Part shown: piece by piece, positions 54,896 through 64,000 of the stretch | Position numbering within the stretch: position 1 is the stretch's first letter | How the letters are laid out: each line of letters starts with the position of its first letter | DNA from: Lepidostoma basale | Taxonomy: Eukaryota > Arthropoda > Insecta > Trichoptera > Lepidostomatidae | NCBI GenBank assembly: GCA_022606425.2 | Contig: JAHDVF020000091.1 | Span: 186,001 to 250,000 of the forward strand | Length of the DNA stretch: 64,000 nt | Direction: 5' to 3' | The notes under the pieces: model-generated | What the model was told of the DNA's origin: nothing | Database searches by the model: none | What the model saw: the letters and a program-made list of their open reading frames with translations, nothing else | Translations under genes and position numbers: made by a program

Positions 54896-55354
54896 TTTAG
54901 GACTTTTGCCCCGTTCTTTCCTCTTGGATCAATTTTATTTTTAAATTACGAGTATACACATTAAAATGTTAGGTTCCCTGTGTTTCTGTCCCTAGTTTCC
55001 ATGACTTATTCTCTATTTCTCTATATCATTCCAAATTTCTCTCCCTTCCCACACTCTGTCACAATTTAATAATAGGCCATAAAATCATGTACCATATATT
55101 GCTTTGTTTTGTTAAATCGGGACATAGAAGTGGATTGAAATTAAACTGGATTAAATGTAGCCTAGATACACTTTTGTTTTTTGCTTATTTTTCTGGAATG
55201 ATGCATTCTCCAGCTAATGTAAGTCCTGCGTGAACGGGGGGCGAGCCTAGAGATTGTTTTGAGCGAAGCTGACGAAGGGGCGCCGCTGCCTCCTATAAAA
55301 GCTTCGGGTAAGCGGCGGGTAACCTTCGTTGTCTTTATTTAACTGTTAGTTTGT
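54896..55354. other. intergenic stretch with a GC-rich TATA-bearing block
   Basis: 55215-55340 is unlike its surroundings: AAGGGGCGCCGCTGCCTCC, TATAAAAG, GGGTAAGCGGCGGGTAACC. It could be a promoter-like transposon end or LTR remnant; I cannot assign it. Confidence 0.4.
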
Positions 55355-56252
55355 TAGACAGCTTACTGACACTCCGCTCATTTTGGCACCTACATCCAAC
55401 TCTTTCAGCTCTTTCATACATTTAATCTGTATATGGACAAATGTATGAAAGAGCTGAAAGGGTTGGATGTAGGTGCCAAAATGAGCGGAGTGTCAGTAAG
55501 CTGTCTATTGTATGCAGATGACGCTGTTCTACTTGCAGACAGCGAGCATGAACTACAAGTCCTGGTGAATAGTAAGTATGAGGTATGCATGCGAAATGAT
55601 CTGATGATGAATGTTAATAAGTCCAAGGTAATGATTTTTGAAAAGGAAGAAACCACGACAGTCTGCAACATTAGCGTGAATGGTGAAAATTTGGAGCAAG
55701 TAGTTGAGTTCGTGTATTTAGGTAGTATGTTTACAAGAGATGGGCGAGTGGAGAGGGATATTGAAAGAAGGGTTGGGGCAGGCAACAAAGTGAATGGTGC
55801 ACTTGTGTATGAAGCATGGAACTGGCAAAAGAATGAGAAATAAATGCAGTTGAAATGAGATCTCTTAGAAGAATGTGTGGATACTCTGTGTATGATAGAG
55901 TGCCGAATGAAAATAAAAGAAGTGGGTGAAATGATGGTGTCATAACAAAAAATGAAAGGATTAAGATGTTTACATATTGAAAGAATGAATGAAGAAAGAA
56001 TGGTAAAAAAATTATATGTTAATGATGTAAATGAACAAGAAATAGAGGAAGACCGAGGAAAACGTGGCACGATCAAATAAATCAAATATTGAATGTCGGC
56101 CATGTAAGGAGTCAGAGAAATCGACGCGCGTGCATGACACGATGTATGAATGTTGAGGAAACGAGAGAAATATGTCAGGAAAGATAAGTGTGGCAGTCCA
56201 TTCTTTCTGCCTACCCCTTCGGGGAGACGGCGTGATGGTTAGTTAGTTAGTT
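55355..56252 (+). mobile_element. TTAG-LINE subfamily C with 5' inverted duplication
   Basis: GVSVSCLLYADDAVLLADSE to VYLGSMFTRDGRVERDIERR, then a deletion-rich C-terminus and a perfect 3' end. The first about 70 bases are an inverted copy of the LINE's own start (55355-55507 palindrome). Confidence 0.9.
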
Positions 56253-56299
56253 TGTTCATTATTAACAATCACTGTATATTACCCTACAATTAATAATAC

Positions 56300-56628
56300 T
56301 TTTACCCTTCTTCTGCCAACTCCAAGATTCACTTCAATACACAAGGGTCGGCACTAGAACTCCATTGTGCACTGCCATATTTGCTTCAGTCGATATATTT
56401 ATATTTCAGTATTTGATGAAATTGCTCCTTGGATGCTTTCCTTGGTCTTCCACGGCTTCTCTTTCCATTCACACTACTTGTGTATATATTTTTAATCATT
56501 CTTCCCTCATCCATTCGTTCCATATGTCCAAACCATCTTAGTGACCCTTTCTTAATTTTATTTGTCACTTCATACACAATTTCATCATTAGATGTTCTAT
56601 CATACAAAGGCGACCCGTTATTACAGGA
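56300..56628 (-). mobile_element. TTAG-LINE subfamily A fragment
   Basis: Complement pieces: [36 protein letters not shown] and MAVHNGVLVPTL. Directly downstream of the SPH stop codon. Confidence 0.78.
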
Positions 56629-56660
56629 AATGGTTAGAAGAAAGAAATCGAATGAATTAT

Positions 56661-56822
56661 TTATGTTTTGTATTCTGACATGTCGATATTATTTATTTTT
56701 AAATTATCGTCTATCCACGGACGAAGTAGACGGACGTTAGTGTAAACTCCGGGAACATCTGGTTCTCCACAGCTTATTCCCCATGACACGATTCCCGCCT
56801 GGAAATATCTGTCCGGGAAACC
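56661..56822 (-). CDS. SPH terminal exon
   Basis: Acceptor TTGTTTACAG|GGTTTC; stop TAA at 56663-56661. It encodes [36 protein letters not shown] and a 14-residue tail. A LINE fragment starts about 40 bases after the stop. Confidence 0.92.
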   Translation of the reverse strand, partial: GFPDRYFQAGIVSWGISCGEPDVPGVYTNVRLLRPWIDDNLKINNIDMSEYKT

Positions 56823-59800
56823 CTGTAAACAATTAATAAATCATTTAAAAAAAATATACTTTGAATATGTGATGCTGGCGATGAATGCTGCGTATACCCT
56901 GGACGGATAGAAGAACAAACCAGTCCATCATTGACCAGCAGGGTATCAGGGCAAGACTCTAGCAGATATGCTCTCGAAGATCCATGTTCAGTTTCCAGTT
57001 TGCGTCTTCGTCTCTATTAAGATACAACTAAAATTTGAATTAACCACCCTTTGGTGTAAATCCAGGATTTCGTATACAGGTATAAGTATACATTCACAAA
57101 TATTTGTTCTTCAAATATTCTGGTCAATTCTTTGGCATATAGAATGGAATAATACTCCTGGCGGCTTCTAACAATATGTTGGGCGACTGCCTTCACATTG
57201 TGTTAATAAGGTAGTTTGCTAAATGCCGAAAATCATTCTCCATAGATGGCGTTAGTGGGTCGGTTGTATAGGTTAATCTTGAAAAATTCACAAGTGCAAC
57301 CAAATCTACATAGATGGCTGATTGAAACTGACACGTGAAGATAAATATGGATTTTGAAGTATATATACATCTTCCAAAAATTTGTCATACAAGATCATAA
57401 TAACAAAGGTGGAATGGGGAATGTTGTAATTACATAAAGCGTGCGCTTAACCCAACCAATGACAGGTCATAAATCCTGTAAACACCTTGATCATCCATGT
57501 TCAGTTTCCAGTTTGCGTCTTCGTCTCTATTAAGATACAACTAAAACTCTCGAAGAGTGTTGAAATATTTTGGACACATAGCCCGGAGAGGTTAGGACAA
57601 CCTTGAAAAGCTCATCATCACGGGAAAGTGGAGGGAAGGCGACCACAAGGACAACCACCGAGCTGCTGGTCTGATCAAATGAGGGATCTGACTGGTTTCT
57701 TATTAGATGCAGCCTAGAGACTGACGGGTGAAGAGGCGCATAGTTTGATGCCCGCGAAATCTCCAACGTGTTTTGTTTCATATTTTCGATGGGCTTTCAA
57801 AATGTAAAAGGGTCTTTATCGCACTTATGTATTTTTTGCTTGTAATCATATAGCTAGGTGCATATATACCAGAAGATATCTACAATTTTTTGTATGGATT
57901 TGAAGCCGGGCTTCATCACTCTGAAGTATGTTACTATTGGATGTGTCACGAACTTCATGTCTATTGTCAGAATGTTATCTGTCATGTACGTTATGTGCAG
58001 AAATGTTATGAAAAGAAAGATTATGTCATTTCTTTACGAACTTTTATTTGTAATTCGTGTTTCGGTGTTAGCAAATTTATTATTATATTTCTTCTTGTAT
58101 TGGTAAATACATTATTATATTATACATGAACATGAGTTTGGTGACGCAGAAAATTATTATTTGTATAGATTTAACTAACTTCTAACTAACCATCACGCCG
58201 TCTCCCCGAAATAGGCAGAAAGAATGGACTGCCACACCTTTCTTTCCTGACATATTTCTCTCGCTTCCTCAACATTCATACATCGTGTCATGCACGCGCG
58301 TCGATTTCTCTGACTCCTCACATGGCCGACATTCAATATTTGATTTATTTGATCGTGCCACGTTTTCCTCGGTCTTCTGATTCTATTTCTGGTACCATTT
58401 ACATCATTAACATATAATTTTTTTACCATTCTTTCTTCATTCATTCTTTCCATATGTCCAAACCATCTTAATGATCCTTTCTTTATTTTGTTCATGACAC
58501 CATCATTCGCACCGCATTCACTTCTTATATTTTCATTCGACACTCTATCATACACAGAATATCCACACATTCGTCTAAGAGATCTCATTTCTACTGCATT
58601 TATTCTACTTTCATCCTTCCTTTGCCAGTTCCATGCTTCGCTTCCATACATAAGGGTCGGTAGAAGAACACCATTGTGCACTGTCATTCTAGCTTTTTTG
58701 TATAGATTTAAAATGGGACATAATTCACGAAATTAATTCAGAAAGATAAAACTCTTTTAAAATGTTTATTTTGCTAGTTTAACTCAGTTTATCTTCTCAA
58801 AAGATATTACAAAAAGCAATTATAGTTAAAGGCATCTATTGAGAACAGGTAAAATATAAAATATAATAAGATGCATACCCTCCAAGATGAAGGAATTCTC
58901 AAAGAATCCCCTGATATGTTTGAAGAAATGGGTAAGTATGTTTTATACAACATTTTGAATGTACACAAATACTTGTAGACGAATACAGAATTTTATTCAC
59001 CCATTGCGGGCTATCAATTCAAGGATTAATTTTATCTCAATAGAGACGAAGATGCAAACTGGAAACTGAGGTGTTTACAGGACTTATGACCCGTCATTGG
59101 TTGGGTTAAGCGCACGCTTTATGTAATTACAACATTCCCCATTCCACCTTTCTTATGACCACCATGTCTGACAAATTATTTGGAAGTTGTATATATGTTA
59201 ATATCCAACACCACAATTCACATGTCAGTTTCAATGTGCCATCTATGAAGATTAGATTTAAGCATTAAGCAGAAGATCTTTATAACGCAATGTGAAAGGC
59301 TACCGCCATTAACGCACTGCTAGATAACGCCTGGAGATGTCACTCCAATTTATATGCTAACTTGGACCAGTTTTTTTTGTTTTATACAACATTTTGAATG
59401 TATACAAATACTTGTAGACGAATACTGGATTTTATTCACCCATTGCGGGCTATCAATTCAAGGATTAATTGTATCTCAATAGAGACGAAGATGCAAACTG
59501 GAAACTGAATATGGTGATTGAGGTGTTTACAGGACTTATGACCTGTCATTGGTTGGGTTAAGCGCACGCTTTATGTAATTACAACATTCCCCATTCCACC
59601 TTTCTTATGACCACCATGTCTGACAAATTATTTGGAAGTTGTATATATGTTAATATCCAACACCACAATTCACATGTCAGTTTCAATGTGCCATCTATGA
59701 AGATTAGATTTAAGCATTAAGCAGAAGATCTTTATAACGCAATGTGAAAGGCTACCGCCATTAACGCACTGCTAGATAACGCCTGGAGATGTCACTCCAA

Positions 59801-62800
59801 TTTATATGCTAACTTGGACCAGTTTTTTTGTTTTATACAACATTTTGAATGTATACAAATACTTGTAGACGAATTCTGGATTTTATTTACCCATTGCGGG
59901 CTATCAATTCAAGGATTAATTTTATCTCAATAGAGACGAAGATGCAAACTGGAAACTGAATATGGTGATCGAGGTGTTTACAGGACTTATGACCTGTTAT
60001 TGGTTGGGTTAAGCGCACGCTTTACGACAGGTCATAAGTCCTGTAAACACCTACATAGATCACCATATTCAGTTTCCAGTTTGCATCTTCGTCTCTATTG
60101 AGATACAATTATTCCTTGAATGGGGTAAGTATATTTTGCTGCAAAACAATTCCTTTGATTAAAACTTGCCAAGAGGATACTCACAGGCATAGGGCAGACT
60201 AGCGGGGACCCTCCGTCTCCCTTGCACGTGTCCTTGCCTGCTTCTCCACCAGCGCAGATGAAGCTTCTGTCAAGCACGAAGTTTTTCCCAAGAGCAGTGT
60301 TCCTCATCATCCTCTGGCACTCTGGATTCGAGACGATTGGCAAATCTACCTGAAAGATTCATGAATGTGAAGGCTAGAGAATCGTGTCCAGATGGAAGAG
60401 TGTGGCGATCCATCATCTCTGCCTATTGTGTTAGAAGTGACAGTGCATGATACGCTGTATGAATGTGAAGGCTAGACAAGCGTGTCAGGATGAAAGAGTG
60501 TGGCGGTCCATCGTCTCTGCCTATTGTGTTAGAAGCGATAGTGCACGACACGCTGTATGAATGTGAAGGCTAGAGAAGCGTGTCAGGATGGAAGAGTGTG
60601 GCGGTCCATCGTCTCTGCCTTTTGTGTTAGAAGCGACAGTGCACGACACGCTGCATGAATGTGAAGGCTAGAGAAGCGTGTCAGGATGGAAGAGCGTGGC
60701 GATCCATCATCTCTGCCTATTGTGTTAGAAGTGGTGCATGATACGCTGTATGAATGTGAAGGCTAGAGAAGCGTGTGAGGATGGAAGAGTGTGGTGTTTA
60801 GGTGTGAGGTATAGAACCAACCTTCTTGAGGATCTCTTGGTTGGTCCCGTTATGTCCGATAGCCGATTTGTTCCAACCTGTGGCTATACAGCGACCGGTA
60901 CTACTGCTCGCTTGTTCCGGGGGCAGACAGAGAACTCCAATGTGTGGAGAAATATCCATAGGCCTCTCCAGAAACAGGAGAGCCATGTCATTCAGCAAGA
61001 TTCCTGAAATGATATATTCCAAATATAACAAACTAAAACTAACTAACCATCACAGCAGAAAGAATGGACTGCCACACTTTTCAGTAGAAATGATGTCTCT
61101 TGGGCGAATTTGTGTATACTCTGTGTATGATAGAGTGTCGAATGAAAATATGAGAAGTGAATGCGGTGCGAATGATGGTGTTATGAACAAAATAATGAAA
61201 GGATCATTAAGATGGTTTGGACACATTATTATTGTTATTTTGTTTAATCGCTCTTTACATCATTACAGCATGAGCCAAATCGATTTCTCTGACAGCGACA
61301 GCACAGATTGTTTTGCCTACCGGCCACCAGAACTAATCTGCCTCTGGTGACACCGGTGGGAAGAGCAATTAGTCTGCTGAACGCGGTCTCCTCGGAGATC
61401 GACGTCTTTCATATAAGTGAAGTTACGTTTAGGGGACAAATACTCTTGACTTTATAAAGTATCTTGTCTTCCTAATGTGGAACCATCTCTAATGCATTCC
61501 TGGTATTATGTACTAACTAACTAACTAACCATCACGCCATCTCCCCGGAGGGATAGGCAGAAAGAATGGAACGCCACACTGTTCTGTCCTGACACACTTC
61601 TCTCGATTCCTCTACATTCATACATCTTGTCATGCACGCACGTCGATTTCTCCGACTCCTCACGTGACCGACATTCAATATTTGATTGATTTGATCGTGC
61701 CACGTTTTCCTCGGCCTTCCTCTATTTCTAGCTCCGTTCACGCCGTTTACATATACCTTCTTTACCATTCTGTCTTCACTCATTCTTTCCATGTGTCCAA
61801 ACCATCTTAATGACCCTTTCCTTATTTTGTTCATAACACTTTCATTCGCACCACATTCACTTCTTATACTTGCATTTGTCACTCTATCATATACAGATTT
61901 GCCACACATTCGTCTTAGAGATCTCATTTCTACTGCATTTATTCTACTTTCAACCTTATTTTGCCAGTTGCATGCTTCTCTTCCTTACATAAGGGTTATT
62001 ATGTTGTATGTATATAATATTTGACCTGTACTCAATAGATACTTTAAACATTTTGCTGTTTGTAATGTCTTTTGAGTTAATAAACTGATTTGATTTGATG
62101 TAAAGGTTAAAGCTATCATATCGGATCTCGTAAAATGTGAATGGTAGCTTATCTATCGCCATTTTATAGTCACGTGAATTCTTTACCAGACCAAAGACAC
62201 TGTGACAATCACACTGCCATCGCCGGGACCGTTGGTGTGGGAGTCAAAGCACTTACCACTCGGCCACGAAGGTCGTCATTGAAGAAAGAATGGTAAAAAG
62301 TATATGTTAACGATGTAAATGGAACTAGATATAAAATCAGAAGACCGAGGAAAAAGTGATACTATCAAATAAATTAAATATTGAATCTCGGCCACGTGAG
62401 GAGTCAGAGAAATTGACGTGCGTGCATGACTCGCTGTATGAATGTGTAGGAATCTAGAGAGGTGTGTCAGGATAGAGTAGTGTGGCGGTCCATTCTCTCT
62501 GTCTACCCCTGCTGTGCAGAGCGGCAAAAGTAGGTCTCAAGATTAACATGTCCAAGACAGTAGACCTACGAGTGTCCACAAATGACTCCACCCCAATCTT
62601 GCTCCACGGTGTCCCCCTTGTGACCACGGTCAGCTTCTGCTACCTCGGTAGTCTGATAGCAGGCTCAGGAGGTACGGAGGAATATGTAGCCAGCAGACTC
62701 AACAAGGCAAGGGGAGCTTTCGCTACGCTTCGCCCTGTATGGCGTTCCGGTATCATTTCGAGAAAGCTCAAGCTCCAAGTATTCAGCAGTAGCGTTAAAA

Positions 62801-63535
62801 GCGTACTGCTGTACGGATGTGAGACTTGGAAGTCTACCGCGGACGTTATTGGAAATCTCCAGGTGTTTATATTATAGATAGCTGCCTTCGCTCAATATTC
62901 AACATCTATTGGACACAAACAGTTGTAAATGCCGTTCTCTAGACCATGGCAGGCGAGAAGCCATTTAGAGAACAAGTCGCTAGACGCAAATGGCAGTGGA
63001 TCGATCACACTCTGAGACAGAACCCAGCCTGCATCGCTCAGGGCGCACTAGACTGGAGAAAGAGAAAGCGAGGCAGACCTAGAGCCACCTGGAGAAGAGC
63101 CCTGCAGGACGAGGTTAAAGCAGCAGTCACTTGGGATGATGTTAGGCATCAGGCATGCGATAGAGTCGGGTGAAGGTTCCTTGAGGCGCTATGCACCACG
63201 GAGGTGTGACAGAACAAACAGAAGAAGAAGAAGAGACTCCTGCTGTGAAACGGCATGATGGTTTGTTGTTGTTGTTGATATGATTTGAATTACCAATTTT
63301 ATATCGGTTGTGAATCAAGACAGACCGAATATTTCTCGTCTGATGCGAAAGTGGTTCCTTCTCTGTCATGGTATCCCATTCTCCAGCTCGCACCTGCAGC
63401 CCTTGCAGCATTGGGACCCCTTTCCTGGTCAAGGGGATGCAGTGGGCTGCTGTCAGAATCACAGAAGGGTGGATCAGCGATCCTCCACACACAACGGAGG
63501 TTGTATTTTTCAAATTAAGTCGAGAAGTGGTTTCT
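56661..63535 (-). CDS. clip-type serine protease homolog (SPH), 3' four exons, 5' end outside window
   Basis: Secreted chymotrypsin-fold pseudo-enzyme; insect clip-SPHs act as cofactors in prophenoloxidase activation and immune signalling (family knowledge). Exons 63535-63294, 61003-60822, 60349-60185 and 56822-56661 join in phase (1, 0, 0) to about 250 residues. His region: [20 protein letters not shown], then [11 protein letters not shown]. Asp region: [23 protein letters not shown]. Ser region: [20 protein letters not shown], then LVCP, with Gly where the catalytic Ser should be. The end is [20 protein letters not shown]. The dead serine plus the [18 protein letters not shown] pattern is the hallmark of the SPH group. 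The clip domain and signal peptide must lie beyond 64000, so 'clip' is inferred. Introns carry LINE, foldback and satellite DNA. Confidence 0.92.
56970..57545 (-). mobile_element. foldback elements, one arm plus an inverse 490-bp copy
   Basis: 56990-57100 is a right arm with GTATACAGGTATAAGTATAC; 57100-57545 is the reverse complement of 51108-51600, including AGAATGGAATAATACTCCTG and AACGCCATCTATGGAG. Confidence 0.8.
57545..57800 (+). mobile_element. RTE-like LINE end, copy 1
   Basis: [13 protein letters not shown], then [16 protein letters not shown] and an untranslated end GATGCCCGCGAAATCTCC. Nearly identical to 63829-64000. Confidence 0.72.
57860..58129 (+). CDS. orphan Cys/His-rich open frame, function unknown
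   Basis: About 89 sense codons from [17 protein letters not shown] to a TGA; the first ATG would be at 57890. The frame has a spaced pattern [30 protein letters not shown], then a hydrophobic tail ([16 protein letters not shown]). It does not match any transposon family in this window and lies in the last SPH intron in antisense. Composition (Cys, His, Tyr rich, no low complexity) looks protein-like, but there is no clear start and a stop lies just upstream. It could be an exon of a nested gene, a captured foreign gene fragment, or chance. Confidence 0.3.
   Translation, partial: AYIPEDIYNFLYGFEAGLHHSEVCYYWMCHELHVYCQNVICHVRYVQKCYEKKDYVISLRTFICNSCFGVSKFIIIFLLVLVNTLLYYT
58182..58718 (-). mobile_element. 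TTAG-LINE subfamily C, 164-codon frame
   Basis: Complement of [20 protein letters not shown] to WQSILSAY; a deletion removes most of the hairpin (CCCCGAAATAGGCAG) and tail. Confidence 0.88.
58780..58932 (-). mobile_element. second LINE family scrap with tail
   Basis: AACTCAGTTTATCTTCTCAAAAG and GGCATCTATTGAGAACAGGT match the untranslated end; TTCCAAAGAATCCCCTGATA-like coding text follows. Confidence 0.7.
58941..60115. repeat. foldback element in tandem, 2.6 units of about 440-450 bp
   Basis: TTTTATACAACATTTTGAATG starts units at 58941, 59380 and 59831. The last unit is cut after the left arm and closed by an inverted arm (59928-60112 palindrome). It occupies SPH intron 3 up to about 70 bases from the exon. 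Confidence 0.88.
60185..60349 (-). CDS. SPH exon with the Ser-to-Gly region
   Basis: Acceptor ATCTTTCAG|GTAGAT, donor ATGCCT|GTGAGT, phase 0 both ends. It encodes [16 protein letters not shown] and [19 protein letters not shown]; the residue expected to be Ser195 is Gly. Confidence 0.93.
60360..60805 (+). repeat. 98-bp LINE-derived tandem repeat filling an SPH intron
   Basis: Marker GAATGTGAAGGCTAGAGAAG recurs about every 98 bases, about 4.5 units. The plus strand is LINE sense, i.e. antisense to the SPH gene; in PAXBP1 intron 9 it is sense. The intron is only 472 bp. Confidence 0.9.
60822..61003 (-). CDS. SPH exon with the Asp region
   Basis: Acceptor CATTTCAG|GAATC, donor AAGAAG|GTTGGT (a weaker donor). 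[19 protein letters not shown] carries the catalytic-position Asp, then CLPPEQ and [12 protein letters not shown]. Confidence 0.92.
61040..61238 (+). mobile_element. TTAG-LINE subfamily C scrap
   Basis: [20 protein letters not shown] to LRWFGH; a short (CTAA) end of another copy precedes it at 61035. Confidence 0.78.
61265..61512 (+). mobile_element. second LINE family 3' scrap
   Basis: GACAGCACAGATTGTTTTGC, CTGGTGACACCGGTGGGAAG, TCGACGTCTTTCATATAAG. Continues at 62000-62098 beyond the inserted subfamily D copy. Confidence 0.8.
61512..62000 (-). mobile_element. TTAG-LINE subfamily D nested in the second LINE
   Basis: 131-codon frame in complement, [20 protein letters not shown] to SAYPSGEMA, (CTAA)4 tail. 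ATTATGTA stands on both sides of the insertion (61505 and 61998), a probable target duplication. Confidence 0.87.
62000..62100 (+). mobile_element. second LINE family tail
   Basis: TTGTATGTATATAATATTTG to AATAAACTGATTTGATTTGA, completing the copy at 61265. Confidence 0.8.
62140..62282 (-). mobile_element. tRNA-derived SINE, deleted
   Basis: Minus strand: GACCTTCGTGGCCGAGTGGT (A box), a deletion through the B box (GTCCCGGCGATGGCAGTG), then the body GTCTTTGGTCTGGTAAAG. Same order as 28735-28860. Confidence 0.7.
62275..62515 (+). mobile_element. LINE subfamily B/C 3' end, interrupted
   Basis: [12 protein letters not shown] to TVYPC-like text; the hairpin is cut by a GAA-tailed LINE at CCCCTGCT and the end resumes at 63236 with (TTTG/TTG) tail. 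Confidence 0.8.
62510..63236 (+). mobile_element. GAA-tailed LINE lineage 2, inserted in LINE B
   Basis: [59 protein letters not shown], a stop, then [16 protein letters not shown] and [20 protein letters not shown], tail AGAAGAAGAAGAAG. Confidence 0.88.
63294..63535 (-). CDS. SPH exon with the His region
   Basis: Acceptor TTTGTTTCAG|AGAAACC, donor AAAATTG|GTAATT. It encodes [18 protein letters not shown], the intact TAAHC motif and VRAGEWDT. One base leads in, so at least one more exon lies upstream. Confidence 0.92.
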
Positions 63536-63554
63536 CTGAAACAAATATTAACCG

Positions 63555-63830
63555 AATTGTGTTAGAAGCGGGAACAGTGCATAATATGCTGTATGAATGT
63601 AAAGGCTAGAGAAGCGTGTCAGGATGGTAGAGTGTGGCGGTCCATCGTCTCTGCGTATTGTGTTAGAAGCGACAGTTCATGACACTCTGTATAAATGTGA
63701 AGGCTAGAGAAGCGTGTCAGGATGGGAGAGTGTGGCGGTCCACCGTCTCTGCCTATTGTGTTAGAAGCGTTAGTACATGACACGCTGTATGAATGTGAAG
63801 GCTAGAGAGAAGCGTATCAGGATGGAAGAG
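63555..63830 (+). repeat. 98-bp LINE-derived tandem repeat, third array
   Basis: About 2.8 units with GAATGTGAAGGCTAGAGAAG or TGTAAAGGCTAGAGAAG, starting about 20 bases from the SPH His-exon acceptor. Confidence 0.88.
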
Positions 63831-64000
63831 CGGACCACAAGGACAACCACCGAGCTGCTGGTCTGATCAAATGAGGGATCTGACTGGTTTCTTATTAGAT
63901 GCAGCCTAGATACTGACGGGTGAAGAGGCGCATAGTTTGATGCCCGCGAAATCTCCAACGTGTTTTGTTTCATATTTTCGATGGGCTTTCAAAATGTAAA
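63829..64000 (+). mobile_element. RTE-like LINE end, copy 2
   Basis: CGGACCACAAGGACAACCAC onward equals 57640-57810 almost base for base; continues past the window edge. Confidence 0.72.

Overview
The window is animal nuclear DNA, almost certainly insect (arthropod). It has intron-rich genes with GT-AG splice sites, a serine protease homolog of the insect CLIP/SPH type, mariner DNA transposons, tRNA-derived SINEs and a very high load of 5'-truncated non-LTR retrotransposons. A moth- or caddisfly-like genome is my guess; the order cannot be proved from this sequence.

Four host genes can be rebuilt exon by exon, with every intron phase consistent. (1) mRpL43 (mitochondrial ribosomal protein mL43), minus strand, three exons between 4511 and 2620, 181 aa. 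(2) ATP synthase subunit e (ATP5ME), plus strand, three exons between 6061 and 8426, 76 aa, divergent from mRpL43. (3) A PAXBP1/GCFC (GC-rich sequence DNA-binding factor, Ntr2-related) orthologue, minus strand, 17 coding exons from 52899 down to 16323, 860 aa, poly(A) signal at 16222-16217; it fills more than half of the window. (4) The 3' four exons of a catalytically dead clip-type serine protease homolog, minus strand, from 63535 down to 56661, with its 5' end outside the window. Most long open frames elsewhere are transposon debris or antisense shadows.

Introns and intergenic DNA are nearly all repeats. The dominant family is a non-LTR retrotransposon (RTE-like by its YADD reverse transcriptase and short-repeat tail), present in roughly 55 pieces of several subfamilies. 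Its ORF2 ends almost exactly at the RNA 3' end and the tail is (TTAG)n or (TTTG/TTG)n. Other families are a second LINE with a (TTTGA)n tail, a CR1/L2-like LINE with an (ATT)n tail, LINE ends with (GAA)n or (GAT)n tails, three mariner copies, four tRNA-derived SINEs, and a long-armed foldback element.

Tandem arrays are unusually abundant: monomers of about 19, 46, 82, 96, 98, 137, 216, 248 and 440 bp. Several sit in introns almost from splice site to splice site, and some monomers are recognisably pieces of the LINE 3' end. The 82-bp monomer forms one array beside the 5' splice site of ATP5ME intron 2 and a 4-kb array of about 50 copies in PAXBP1 intron 2.

The most interesting signal I see is at the LINE 3' end. 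The last codons form a CCCC-UNCG-type hairpin whose variable loop base is U, C, G or A in different copies, directly followed by the stop codon and the tail, with almost no 3' UTR. This suggests that the reverse transcriptase recognition structure is embedded in coding sequence.
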